A stretch of 13,434 nt of DNA. Source: JAAYDH01 sp964345825. GTDB taxonomy: Bacteria > Bacillota_I > Bacilli_A > RFN20 > CAG-826. The notes below the pieces were generated by a model. That model searched no databases, was not told the DNA's origin, and saw only the letters and a list, made by a program, of their open reading frames with translations. The first letter of the stretch is position 1. Each line of letters begins with the position of its first letter. Below, one piece after another: positions 1 to 8,707 of the stretch. The stretch lies in NCBI GenBank assembly GCA_964345825.1, contig CAYFSI010000025.1, forward strand, positions 1 to 13,434. Direction: 5' to 3'. Made by a program: the position numbers and the translations under genes.

Positions 1-3000
1 CATGAGGCTTTTACCGCCCTTGATAGCGGAGTTAATGTCAAAGTGACACAATCTTCATTATCTCCAATTATTAGTGGCAGTGCTTTCCACGGTCGTCCAG
101 ATGGGTCCCACACTACTTATTTCAATAACAAGGTTCCTTTCTACTACGACTATGGTGGAGATACTTCCATCAAAAATGTTCCTGGAAACCCTGACTACGA
201 CGTAGCCAGTGATTTAAGCGAACACGGCACTCACGTGGCTAGTATTATTGGTGCGAATGGTTCTTACAAAGGCATTGCTCCAAAAGTTCAATTAGCCTTA
301 ATGAAAGTCTTCACAGCTTATACTCCCACCCCAGCCGATGCCAAACTTGGTTATACTGCTGGAGTCGGTGCTTATGATGAACCAATTCTATTGGCATTAG
401 AAGACGCTGCAAAAATTGGCGTCGACATTGTCAATATGTCACTAGGTAGCGATCTCGATGATTTCGATGGCAACACCATCGTTCAAAGTACAATTCGCGA
501 CATGCAAGAAAACGGCATCAGTGTCAATGTCGCAGCAGGCAACTCCGGAAAAGGAATGTATAAGCAAACAGCTTATGAAAACTGGTCAACCGACGCTGTC
601 GAAACCAGTATTATCTCTTCCTACGCTAATAACACCGGCGCAACCACCGTGGCAGCTGCCCAGGCCAATTGGGAATTCTACGAAGAATGCATGTTAGTCG
701 CTGGATCAAACGTTTCCTTCTACGATCAAGTGACCAATTATAAGAGCACCGATGGCGATGTCGTCTACACCGTAGAAAGACATTTAAGAGATCTCATCAG
801 TGGTTCAACTACCAGTTTTGCATGGGCAAAAGTTCCAGGCTTTGGCGCGATTGCTGATTATTCTGGAATTAACGTTACCGGCAAGATTGCGGTTATTGAC
901 CGTGGCGATCTCACATTTACTGAAAAAGTAACCAATGCCACTGCAAAAGGCGCTTCGGCCGTTATCATCATTAATAATGATGCTGGCGAAACCGATTTCA
1001 CCTTCCGTATGGACTTTGGTGGTTATTCTCCATCTATTCCCGTGGCAACTGTCTTATATCGTGATAAGACCATCTTTGATAACGCTCAAAGTGGAAACTT
1101 ATCTATTTTAATTAATACTTTTGCTGATAATCCAACGGCTGGACAAGTAGTTGATTTCACTTCTGATGGCGCAACTGCTAATTTGGAACTCAAACCAGAA
1201 ATTACCGCTCCAGGTCAAAATATCAAAGGTGCCGTTATTGAAAGTGACACCGCTTATGACTATTTGAGTGGCACATCGATGGCTACTCCAAACTATTGTG
1301 GTGCTGAAGCGCTTTTACTTTCCAACCACTTAGCTGAAAATGGATACAAAGAGTCATTGACTTCTCGTATCATGTCCACTGCTACTCCTTTAAAAGATGC
1401 CTACCGCACCAATCACACGAGTGTTCGTATTCAAGGTGCTGGTATGGTCAACGTCGCTGCCGCTAACACTTCGGCGGTTTATCTCGAAGGTTTAAATGAT
1501 GCAGGAACTGAGGGAATTGGCAAGGCCAAAATTCAACTTCGCAACAACGCTGACATTAAAGCCGGCAACGTTAAGCTGTCATTCTTAGCTCATAACTCTA
1601 CTGCTTCAAACGTTGTCTATAATGCTAAAGTCAGCATTTATCGTCCAACCGTTGCTTCATATGATTTAGAAAGATATCCAAATTTAACTGGTAACTATGC
1701 TTCTATTCTCGATACTTTAATCGGCGAATTTACTCAACAAGTTACCGTTGCTCCTGGTGCTTCAACCATTTCTTTAAACACATTTGCTCTTCCACAAAAT
1801 GTTAAAAAGACAATCGCCCAGTATTTCGAATATGGTTGTTCTATTGAAGGGTATGCTGTTCTAACTCCTGTTGTGACATCTAATCCTACTCTTAGCATTC
1901 CATTCTATGGTTTCTATGGTGATTACGCTGCTGCTGCTCCTGTTGAACCTTTCACTTTTGAAAGAGAAGAAGGAAAAGTTTATGGCTCAGATATCGTTAA
2001 TACTTTTGCTAGTAAGAGTTTGAGCCTACCTGCAGCTGATTATCGCTCTGGTTGGGTCACAGGTTATTTCCCAGACTTCGAAAGCGTTTCGATGGACAGC
2101 GTTATTTATAACGAAACCAGCATCTTTGCTTTAAAAGATTCTAGCAAAAAAACGATGACCACAGTCGGTACTAACCCCTATACAGGTGAAGTTTCAGCTG
2201 ACAACATTTTCATCGGCAACAACGCTTCAAGCAATACGATGATTATTCAGCAATTCGTCACTCGTTCCGTCAGCACTAACACTATTACTTTGACAAACAA
2301 GGCCACTGATGAAGTAGTGTTGATTGACCATATGTTTGATTCTCTATTTGGCTCCAGTGAGGAAGGTTTTGAAGATTATTCACTCTATAAATCACATATC
2401 TCGGCTGATTATCTTAACAGTGGAATTATCGCTCACCGCGCTTATAGCATTATTCCTACCTATGACGTTGAGACAAAAGAGTTCTTTGAAGATGGCGAAT
2501 ATGAAATGGCTTTCAGTTACACTGTCGCTTCAACTGGACAAACTTATAACATCAGTTACACCATCAATATCGATTCTGGTGTTCCAACAGTAAAATCTGT
2601 TGATTCAGTCAAAAAAGGTGGAAAAATGTATCTCCGTATTCGTTATAACGAATCCAATGTTACATATGCCGCCGTCAATGGCGAACAACGCGAGGCTTTA
2701 AAAGATGATGTAAGTTCTTATGTCGATATTTTAAAAAGTGACTTTGCTGATTCAAATAAAGTTTTCTTTAAGACTTATAATTTGGCTCTATCAAATGGAT
2801 ATATGATTACTCATATTGATGATGATTACCATATCGCTATCGAAAATGAAACTTTGCTATTGAGCTATGATTTCACAACCGATATTACCGATAATAATCC
2901 CGCCTCCGGTTTAGTGGACCGCACATTCGCTATCACTATCAAGAAGAGCGCGACTAAAATTACTCTCGCTGATGGTATGGATGTGACAATCAAATTAACC

Positions 3001-3291
3001 GAGGGTTTCGATCCTGCTACTTTGAAGGTATATGATATCGATGCAAACAATGCAGAGAGCGAAGTGGATGTCACAATTAATGGCTATTATGCCACTTTCC
3101 ATTCTGTTAAAGGCAATTTCCGTATGGCATCTAGCCAAGTGAAAAATCCACCCGAATATATCAATCTATCTTCAGGCGGTGGATGCGGTGGTTCAATCGC
3201 CACTACTTCCATTCTCTTATCTTCGGCTGCCTTAGTTTGTATCTTATTTGTTATTATAAAACGCCGTAAATTTACTGCTTTTGAAAAATAA
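1..3291 (+). CDS. Surface subtilisin-like serine protease (S8, lactocepin/C5a-peptidase type), 5' end missing
   Basis: Secreted, membrane-anchored endopeptidase expected to cut proteins outside the cell. The frame is open from base 1 (1096 codons visible) and begins HEAFTALDSG. In this family HEAF follows the catalytic-Asp segment closely, so the Asp, signal peptide and start lie upstream; GTG at 43 is an internal codon, not a start. Counting from base 1, the catalytic His is residue 75 (HGTHVAS), the oxyanion Asn is 181 (AAGNSGKG) and the catalytic Ser is 426 (GTSMATP). A protease-associated (PA) domain is inserted at about 264-360, between Asn and Ser, as in lactocepin and C5a peptidase. 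A Fn3-like segment starts near 490, followed by beta-rich repeats. The C-terminus has a Gly/Cys motif, one membrane helix and a basic tail. It faces the opp operon, suggesting it supplies peptides for import. The family is secure; the substrate is inferred. Confidence 0.93.
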   Translation, partial: HEAFTALDSGVNVKVTQSSLSPIISGSAFHGRPDGSHTTYFNNKVPFYYDYGGDTSIKNVPGNPDYDVASDLSEHGTHVASIIGANGSYKGIAPKVQLALMKVFTAYTPTPADAKLGYTAGVGAYDEPILLALEDAAKIGVDIVNMSLGSDLDDFDGNTIVQSTIRDMQENGISVNVAAGNSGKGMYKQTAYENWSTDAVETSIISSYANNTGATTVAAAQANWEFYEECMLVAGSNVSFYDQVTNYKSTDGDVVYTVERHLRDLISGSTTSFAWAKVPGFGAIADYSGINVTGKIAVIDRGDLTFTEKVTNATAKGASAVIIINNDAGETDFTFRMDFGGYSPSIPVATVLYRDKTIFDNAQSGNLSILINTFADNPTAGQVVDFTSDGATANLELKPEITAPGQNIKGAVIESDTAYDYLSGTSMATPNYCGAEALLLSNHLAENGYKESLTSRIMSTATPLKDAYRTNHTSVRIQGAGMVNVAAANTSAVYLEGLNDAGTEGIGKAKIQLRNNADIKAGNVKLSFLAHNSTASNVVYNAKVSIYRPTVASYDLERYPNLTGNYASILDTLIGEFTQQVTVAPGASTISLNTFALPQNVKKTIAQYFEYGCSIEGYAVLTPVVTSNPTLSIPFYGFYGDYAAAAPVEPFTFEREEGKVYGSDIVNTFASKSLSLPAADYRSGWVTGYFPDFESVSMDSVIYNETSIFALKDSSKKTMTTVGTNPYTGEVSADNIFIGNNASSNTMIIQQFVTRSVSTNTITLTNKATDEVVLIDHMFDSLFGSSEEGFEDYSLYKSHISADYLNSGIIAHRAYSIIPTYDVETKEFFEDGEYEMAFSYTVASTGQTYNISYTINIDSGVPTVKSVDSVKKGGKMYLRIRYNESNVTYAAVNGEQREALKDDVSSYVDILKSDFADSNKVFFKTYNLALSNGYMITHIDDDYHIAIENETLLLSYDFTTDITDNNPASGLVDRTFAITIKKSATKITLADGMDVTIKLTEGFDPATLKVYDIDANNAESEVDVTINGYYATFHSVKGNFRMASSQVKNPPEYINLSSGGGCGGSIATTSILLSSAALVCILFVIIKRRKFTAFEK
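3172..3288 (+). other. C-terminal Gly-Cys motif plus membrane helix (surface anchor) of the protease
   Basis: The last 40 or so residues of the protease read as a short Ser/Gly stretch with GGGCGGS (Cys at residue 1062 counted from base 1), a single hydrophobic helix (about 1066-1086) and a basic tail (KRRKFTAFEK). This is the layout of a C-terminal sorting or anchoring signal, but there is no LPXTG. Glycine-cysteine motifs before a terminal helix occur in several processed tail families (MYXO-CTERM, Synerg-CTERM and CGP-CTERM types), and similar tails are, from memory, common in uncultured Mollicutes-like Bacillota. Whether the Cys is lipidated, cleaved or merely buried cannot be seen. Confidence 0.75.
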
Positions 3292-3311
3292 TTAATCAGT
3301 CATTAAAAATT

Positions 3312-3339
3312 GGCCACGATTCAATCGTGGTCTTTTTTT
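3312..3339 (+). terminator. Rho-independent terminator of the protease gene
   Basis: Twenty bases after the protease stop, GGCCACGA (3312-3319) pairs with TCGTGGTC (3325-3332), eight pairs including one G-U, around a 5-base loop and followed by seven T. On the minus strand the same hairpin is followed by five T, so it may also serve as a weak back-up stop for the convergent opp transcript. Confidence 0.9.
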
Positions 3340-3355
3340 GTATAAAAAAGCCAAT

Positions 3356-3380
3356 AAAAAAGGATACCAGAGTACCCTTT
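3356..3380 (-). terminator. Rho-independent terminator of the opp operon
   Basis: On the minus strand, nine bases after the oppF stop, AAAGGGTAC (3380-3372) pairs with GTATCCTTT (3367-3359) around a TCTG loop, with one G-U pair, and runs into TTTTTT (3361-3356, partly shared with the stem). The G-U pair becomes an A-C mismatch on the plus strand, so this hairpin is built for the minus strand. Together with the plus-strand terminator it isolates the two convergent units. Confidence 0.82.
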
Positions 3381-3388
3381 CAAATTGT

Positions 3389-4891
3389 TTATTTCGATGT
3401 TTTATCTATGGCGGCGATTTTTGCTTTGTACTTTTCGAGTTCAACGCTATTAGCGAGAACAAAGTGCCCAGGAATAATTTCGACGAGTGTTGGCTTTTCT
3501 TTTGAATAATCATGATCCTTATAAGGATTATAGATAATTCTTCGACGATCTTTTTCAGTCAATGGATCTGGCTTTGGAATCGCGGAGAGCAAAGCGTTGG
3601 TGTAAGGGTGAAGTGGATGCTTGAACAATTCATCACTGGTCGCTAGTTCAACGATTTCACCATAATACATAACCGCGATACGATCGCAGAAATATTTAAC
3701 CACCGACAAGTCGTGGGCGATAAACAACATGGTCAAGCCCATTTCTTCCTTGAGGTTATTCAATAAGTTAATAATTTGAGCGCGAATGGAAACATCAAGT
3801 GCGGAGATTGGTTCGTCACAAATGAGAAACTCAGGGTTCATAATTAGTGCGCGGGCAATACCGATTCTTTGACGTTGTCCACCAGAGAACTCATGCGGAT
3901 ATCGAGAGGCGTACTCAGGAATAAGTCCGACTTTTTCAAGCACTTCCGCCACTTTCTTAGAGTTAGCGAATTTATTGTGATGGCCTTGGATTTGTAAGCC
4001 TTCTTGAATAATATCTTCAACAGTCATACGAGGATCAAGAGAATCAACAGGATCTTGGAAGATCATTTGCATTTTGCTCATCAAATACTTATCGACATGA
4101 GAGTTATCATAGGCAATTTGCTTGATGGCTTGACGTTGCTCTTTAACGATTTTGCGTAAGTTATTGCGAATCTCTTCAATCTTTGAAGCGTATTCAGTGC
4201 GGATTTCAGCGACTTTGGCTTCTCTTTCGGGAGTTTTTATCGCAACTCCGTGTTCCTTTTGCTTGCGTTCGGAAACAAGGGATGATTTCTTAGCTTTCAA
4301 GGCTTTGATTTCTTTTTCGAGTTGAGCGATTGAAGAAGCGAATTCGAGATTTTCTTTCTCAATCAGCTGAGCTTCTTCACTCTCATCATCGACAGTCGAA
4401 ATAAGACGTTTAAGAGCGCTCTTGTGTTTGACTTTGGTGTCATGAACAAGACTTTTCTTTTCATTGATATCGAAAGTGACTAATTTAATCTCACTTCCTA
4501 AGCCGGTAATATCGTAAACTTCTTCAACTTTGTCTTGTTCTTCGCCTTTAAGAAGGGCGATGGCTTTACGTGCCTTAATGGTAGCAAATTTTATTTCTTT
4601 GACATTCCATCTTTTTCCTGCGGAAATGCGATATCCTTTAAAATAGATGGAGCCAGAAGTGACATTATAAAGGCGAATTAAAGAACGGCCAGTTGTAGTT
4701 TTGCCACAACCAGATTCACCGACTAAGCCGAAGCATTCTCCTTTTTTGATATCGAAGGAAATGTTGTGGACTGCCTTGGTCTTAAAGGAATTACGACCAC
4801 GGCCAATAGTGAAGAATTGTTTAAGATGACGAACAGAAAGAACAATATCGTTTTCTACTAATTCGGGACGATATGATACTTTATTAGCCAT
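3389..4891 (-). CDS. oppF: Oligopeptide ABC transporter ATPase OppF (AmiF-like) with coiled-coil insertion
   Basis: One of two ATPases that power peptide import, acting on the cytoplasmic face with OppD. Motifs in order: Walker A GESGCGKTT (58-66), Q-loop MIFQDP (Gln279), signature FSGGQRQR (335-342), Walker B FLICDE (355-360) and H-loop His393. The C-terminus (about 460-490: NPYKDHDYSKEKP, then VEIIPGHFVLAN) matches what I recall of streptococcal AmiF, which lacks the Cys-rich tail of enteric OppF. The protein has 500 residues against about 310-330 usual. The excess is about 170 residues (roughly 92-265) between the first strands of the ATPase core and the Q-loop; it is Lys/Glu-rich and predicted by eye to be coiled coil at about 175-260. 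The start is supported by AAGGAGGG, which lies inside the 3' end of oppD with a 9-base spacing. It begins two bases after the oppD stop and is last in the operon. Confidence 0.95.
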   Translation of the reverse strand: MANKVSYRPELVENDIVLSVRHLKQFFTIGRGRNSFKTKAVHNISFDIKKGECFGLVGESGCGKTTTGRSLIRLYNVTSGSIYFKGYRISAGKRWNVKEIKFATIKARKAIALLKGEEQDKVEEVYDITGLGSEIKLVTFDINEKKSLVHDTKVKHKSALKRLISTVDDESEEAQLIEKENLEFASSIAQLEKEIKALKAKKSSLVSERKQKEHGVAIKTPEREAKVAEIRTEYASKIEEIRNNLRKIVKEQRQAIKQIAYDNSHVDKYLMSKMQMIFQDPVDSLDPRMTVEDIIQEGLQIQGHHNKFANSKKVAEVLEKVGLIPEYASRYPHEFSGGQRQRIGIARALIMNPEFLICDEPISALDVSIRAQIINLLNNLKEEMGLTMLFIAHDLSVVKYFCDRIAVMYYGEIVELATSDELFKHPLHPYTNALLSAIPKPDPLTEKDRRRIIYNPYKDHDYSKEKPTLVEIIPGHFVLANSVELEKYKAKIAAIDKTSK

Positions 4892-4893
4892 AA

Positions 4894-6732
4894 TTACTTA
4901 CCCTCCTTTTCTCGAGCAGCATGTGCTTTCAAAGAATTTTGAATGCGGGTAGAAACGATGACTGGCATTTTCACTTTGGGGGCACGTGGATCTAAGAGCC
5001 AAGTGGCCGCATAATGTGTATCAGTCACTTTAAATAGAGGAGGCTCTTGTTTAAAGTCGATAGCCATCGCGTATTTACTTCTCACCGCGAAGGCATCGCC
5101 TTCTGGTGGGTAAATCATGTTGGGAGGTGTGCCAGGAATAGCTTCTAGTTTCTCTTTGCTGTCCACATCCGGGATAGAGGAGAGTAGAGCCCAAGTATAT
5201 GGATGACGAGGATCATAGAATATTTCCTCGGCCTTGCCATATTCGACAATCTTGCCGGCGTACATAACCGCGACGCGATCCGCCATGTTGGCAACCACTC
5301 CGAGGTCATGGGTAATGAAGATAACAGATAGATTTCTCTCACGTTTTAATTTGTTAATGAGTTCCAAGATTTGCGCTTGAATAGTAACGTCAAGAGCAGT
5401 CGTTGGTTCATCACAGATCAAGACATCGGGGTTAGCGGTTAAAGCAATCGCAATAACGATTCTCTGACGCATACCACCGGAGAATTCGAAGGGGTATTGT
5501 CTAAAGCGTTTTTCGGGTTGAGGAATACCAACTTCTGCCATGATTTTCAAGGCTTTTTCTTTGGCTTCGCGTTTAGTAATTTTGATTGAAGCAATGTATT
5601 TTTCTTTTAAGGAAATTAATTCAGCTTTCACCGATGCTTTAGCATGCTCAGTATGGGCTTCTGGCAATTTAGCCTTGATTTTATTGCGCTCAGCAAGATA
5701 ATCAGACTTCAATTTTGCGGCATAAGCTTTGACTTCGGCTTTAGCTGCTTTAGATTTAGCTTTAAAAATAATTCGTTTTTCTTTAATCTTTTCATCGAAT
5801 TGAGCATGTAAGTCTTTTTTGATGATGGCATAATCATTTTTTGCCTCTTTGATTCGTTGATTGTAATCTTTATCAATTTCTTTGCAAGCTAATCGATTTT
5901 GTCGATTTTCTTTGGCGCGATCAATACGTAGTTCTCTTTGCTCTTTGCGGCCTTCGGCTTTTGCTTTAGCAATTGCAACTTTAAACTTGGCCTTAAGATC
6001 TATCAAGCGAGCATTTAATTCAGTCAGTTTAGCCAAATCAGACTCTTGATTCTCTTTATGATTCTTTAATTCACTCTTAAGAGTTTGAATTTTCAATTCA
6101 AGAGGTTCGACTTTGTGATTGTATTCACCAGCTAACTCTGTGAGATGGGCTTTAACTTCCTGACCCTTTTTGTACATATTAGCGGAGACAGATTGATGAT
6201 GAAGAATATAGCTAGCTTTGACTTTTTCTTTATCTACTTTTAAGAAATGAATCTTGTCTTTAGCATTAGCGATACCAGCATTACGCTCAGTTAGAGCGTT
6301 CTTATAAGCAACGAGCTCATTGCTGATTTTATCATCGTATATCATCTTTAATCGATTGCTATTAATCAACATCGATTCAGTAATTTGATTACCAATACGA
6401 ACGATTGGATTTAAGGAAGAAAGAGGATCTTGGAAAATCATGCCGATTTTCTTTCCTCTGATGCGGTGAAATTCATCTTCACTAACTTTGGTTAAATCCT
6501 CACCTTGATACATGATGGAGCCACTCTTAATACGACCATTAGCCGATAAGATGCCCATAATGGATTTCGAGGTAACTGATTTACCACTACCAGATTCACC
6601 GACGATGCATAAGGTCTCACCCTTGTAAACATCGAAAGAGATGCCGCGGACTGCTTGAACATAACCATGATCAGTGGAGAAGTGAATGGCTAAGTCTTTG
6701 ACAGACAAAACGATTTCTTTATTCTTAGACAT
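4894..6732 (-). CDS. oppD: Oligopeptide ABC transporter ATPase OppD (AmiE-like) with a long coiled-coil insertion
   Basis: Second ATPase of the peptide importer. I chose ATG 6732 (612 residues) over ATG 6741, because GGGGAGG (6742-6748) directly touches the upstream ATG but sits 9 bases from this one; the oppC stop then ends one base before this start. Numbered from 6732: Walker A GESGSGKS (45-52), Q-loop Gln101 (FQDPLSSLNP), signature FSGGMRQR (417-424), Walker B LICDEP (438-443), H-loop His475. The C-terminal tail (PPEGDAFAVRSKYAMAID, then THYAATWLL) follows the AmiE pattern, without the cysteines of OppD/DppD proteins that bind an Fe-S cluster. Usual length is about 340-360. About 263 extra residues (124-387) sit after the Q-loop in the helical subdomain, before the signature, and are very rich in Lys, Glu, Ala and Arg with almost no Gly or Pro. 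All catalytic motifs are intact, so it should be active. Confidence 0.95.
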   Translation of the reverse strand: MSKNKEIVLSVKDLAIHFSTDHGYVQAVRGISFDVYKGETLCIVGESGSGKSVTSKSIMGILSANGRIKSGSIMYQGEDLTKVSEDEFHRIRGKKIGMIFQDPLSSLNPIVRIGNQITESMLINSNRLKMIYDDKISNELVAYKNALTERNAGIANAKDKIHFLKVDKEKVKASYILHHQSVSANMYKKGQEVKAHLTELAGEYNHKVEPLELKIQTLKSELKNHKENQESDLAKLTELNARLIDLKAKFKVAIAKAKAEGRKEQRELRIDRAKENRQNRLACKEIDKDYNQRIKEAKNDYAIIKKDLHAQFDEKIKEKRIIFKAKSKAAKAEVKAYAAKLKSDYLAERNKIKAKLPEAHTEHAKASVKAELISLKEKYIASIKITKREAKEKALKIMAEVGIPQPEKRFRQYPFEFSGGMRQRIVIAIALTANPDVLICDEPTTALDVTIQAQILELINKLKRERNLSVIFITHDLGVVANMADRVAVMYAGKIVEYGKAEEIFYDPRHPYTWALLSSIPDVDSKEKLEAIPGTPPNMIYPPEGDAFAVRSKYAMAIDFKQEPPLFKVTDTHYAATWLLDPRAPKVKMPVIVSTRIQNSLKAHAAREKEGK

Positions 6733-6733
6733 A

Positions 6734-8707
6734 TTATTCATCCTCCCCTTTCAGAGTCGGGTTAATGGCGTCGCGTAAGCCATTACCAAATAAGTTAAAT
6801 GAGATTTCTAGTAACGCGATAATAACGCTTGGGAAAATAAGCAAATATGGGTGAGATAACAATTCATTTTGATTGGATGATAGGATGACACCTAAAGAGC
6901 TCATTCCTCGTAGCCCTAATCCTAAATAAGAAATGGTGGCTTCTGAGAAAATTACTCCTGGAATCATCAATACCGCTCCAGTAATAATTGTGCCCATTGC
7001 GTTTGGCAATATGTGCTTGAAAATCAAACGTATATCGCTCGCGCCTAATGTACGAGAAGCAAGAACATATTCTCGTCCTTTAAATCGGTAGAACTGAGTT
7101 CGAGTTGTTGCACTCGTCCCAATCCAACCAGTTAAGCAGAGGGCAAGAGCAAAGACAGCAAAACTTTGTCCAAGGTGAATAATGGCTAATGTCATAATAA
7201 CAATCCATGGCAACCCACCTAAGATATCAGTAAATCTCTCCATCGCTAAATCAACATTGCCGCCGAAATATCCGCTAATTGCGCCCCAGCATAAGCCGAA
7301 GATAAAGCAAATCGCAGAGGTGACAATGCCGAGAAGTAAGGAAGTTCTTAAACCTTCAAAGACATATTTAAGCATGTCGCGACCAGACTTATCTGTTCCG
7401 AAAATATATCGAGGAGCAGCATCCATTCCTTCAATTCGATAGTAGTAAGCTTTGCATTTCAAAGTATATGTAACAACAGAACCACCGGATTGACTCTGAC
7501 TAAGCACTTCGGTAATTGGACATTTTTTAGCATCTAAGATTACGAAAGAAGAAGGACCATCATGGAAATTATATTCGCACCATCCATTTCGGCGGTATTC
7601 TTTCATTTGAAGTTCACCGATTGTCATCTCTTTAATGCCATAAGCACCAGCATAGGTGTCATAGGTAAAAGAGCAGGAAGTCATAATTGCTTTATATAAA
7701 TATTTGTCGCCATTGCAATTCCAATAATTATTTTGAACCTGACTACCGATTGTGTAAGAGCGACCAATCATGTCGTTGGCATCAGTAAAGTTAGGAGCAG
7801 TAACAGCGGTAACATATTCTGCGACAACGCTATTAGTCGCAAAGACGATAGATTTGATAAGAATGCTGCTGTCAGCAGTTTTGTCGGTGCAATCAACAGT
7901 GATAGATATTTTGGAATTTTTGTATATTGTTTCAGAGGGGTTTTCCGCCAAAAGAATAGCAGTCAAATCATAATTATGAATGGAATAGTCAGTACTATAA
8001 TCAGCTAATTGAATAGCGAATTCAGTACCGTTAATATCATCATAGAGAAAGTCAATGCGATAACGGACAAGTTGATTGAATTCAATTTCTTCGTCTCCAA
8101 AAACAATTTCAACGCTGTTTGCGACAGTAGTATCTAATTCAAAACCAATATTTTCTAAATAGCAATCATCCTTAATGTCATCAGCTTTTCGACCAACTTT
8201 AACAAACCCACCTTTAGCGAATTTGCTGTAAGAGTTGACATATTTTTCTCCCGTGATTTTTAAATTGCTTACTGCATATAGATTAAAGTCAATTGGATCG
8301 GGACCAGATTTGCTCGGATCAACGGGGTCCTCATAATAAGCGATATCGACGTACTCGCGTGTTCCATCCCAAAAACCCGTACCAGCATCAAAAAGCTTTG
8401 GTTCTAGATAGGTTTGGTAAGGAGAAGGCACGCTGACATCTGAGCGGTCAATAATGGGAATTAAAACGCTGCCAAGAAGCAAAATACCTAAAATATAGGT
8501 GGCTACAACAGAAGATTTATTCTTGGAGAAGCGTTTGACAGAATCTTTTAAGAACGTCGTTGGTTTGGTTTCAAACTTTTGATCGTGACTATAATCGCTA
8601 GTATTGACCAGCTGAAAATCTTGATCAGTCACCACCACTTTTTCTTTTGCTGTTTCGTGGGGAGTTACTTTGTTTTCAAATTTGAAATAGTCATTTTTCT
8701 TTTTCAT
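6734..8707 (-). CDS. oppC: Oligopeptide ABC transporter permease OppC with a large extracytoplasmic insertion
   Basis: One of two membrane subunits forming the peptide channel. Residues 1-60 are a cytoplasmic tail ending in the OppC_N pattern (LKDSVKRFSKNKSSVV), followed by TM1 at about 67-87. The canonical core resumes at FGTDKSGRDM (436-445) with about five further helices and the EAA loop that contacts the ATPases (EYVLASRTLGASD, about 546-558). The protein has 657 residues, while family members have about 290-350. The roughly 330-residue excess (about 100-432) lies between TM1 and the FGTD motif, outside the membrane. It is beta-rich and polar and has seven Cys (182, 273, 331, 345, 377, 396, 418); I do not recognise the fold, and a sandwich-like binding domain is only a guess. 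The gene starts with TAATG, sharing one base with the oppB stop, so coupling is likely. Permease assignment is firm; the insertion is of unknown function. Confidence 0.94.
   Translation of the reverse strand: MKKKNDYFKFENKVTPHETAKEKVVVTDQDFQLVNTSDYSHDQKFETKPTTFLKDSVKRFSKNKSSVVATYILGILLLGSVLIPIIDRSDVSVPSPYQTYLEPKLFDAGTGFWDGTREYVDIAYYEDPVDPSKSGPDPIDFNLYAVSNLKITGEKYVNSYSKFAKGGFVKVGRKADDIKDDCYLENIGFELDTTVANSVEIVFGDEEIEFNQLVRYRIDFLYDDINGTEFAIQLADYSTDYSIHNYDLTAILLAENPSETIYKNSKISITVDCTDKTADSSILIKSIVFATNSVVAEYVTAVTAPNFTDANDMIGRSYTIGSQVQNNYWNCNGDKYLYKAIMTSCSFTYDTYAGAYGIKEMTIGELQMKEYRRNGWCEYNFHDGPSSFVILDAKKCPITEVLSQSQSGGSVVTYTLKCKAYYYRIEGMDAAPRYIFGTDKSGRDMLKYVFEGLRTSLLLGIVTSAICFIFGLCWGAISGYFGGNVDLAMERFTDILGGLPWIVIMTLAIIHLGQSFAVFALALCLTGWIGTSATTRTQFYRFKGREYVLASRTLGASDIRLIFKHILPNAMGTIITGAVLMIPGVIFSEATISYLGLGLRGMSSLGVILSSNQNELLSHPYLLIFPSVIIALLEISFNLFGNGLRDAINPTLKGEDE
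6742..6748 (-). promoter_or_regulatory. Ribosome binding site that decides the oppD start
   Basis: GGGGAGG on the minus strand lies inside the last codons of oppC. It abuts the ATG at 6741 with no spacer but lies 9 bases before the in-frame ATG at 6732, which also follows the oppC TAA by one base. The later ATG is therefore the likelier start, and the two genes are probably translationally coupled. Confidence 0.75.

Noticed and set aside
43..45. GTG at 43 as the start of the protease
   Set aside because: The frame is open to base 1, the preceding codons read as a natural subtilase segment (HEAF), no ribosome site precedes it, and the catalytic Asp and signal peptide would be missing.
4894..5130. 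Loss of the C-terminal Fe-S cysteines in OppD, and of the matching tail in OppF, as a novelty
   Set aside because: The tails match what I recall of the AmiE/AmiF branch of Bacillota transporters, which normally lack these cysteines, so this is a subfamily trait.
5572..6363. The long OppD segment as a frameshift artefact or a gene fusion
   Set aside because: The frame is continuous, the flanking ATPase motifs are intact on both sides in the correct order, and OppF carries a comparable but differently placed insertion.
6733..6741. ATG at 6741 as the oppD start
   Set aside because: The ribosome site GGGGAGG abuts it with no spacer; the in-frame ATG at 6732 has proper spacing.
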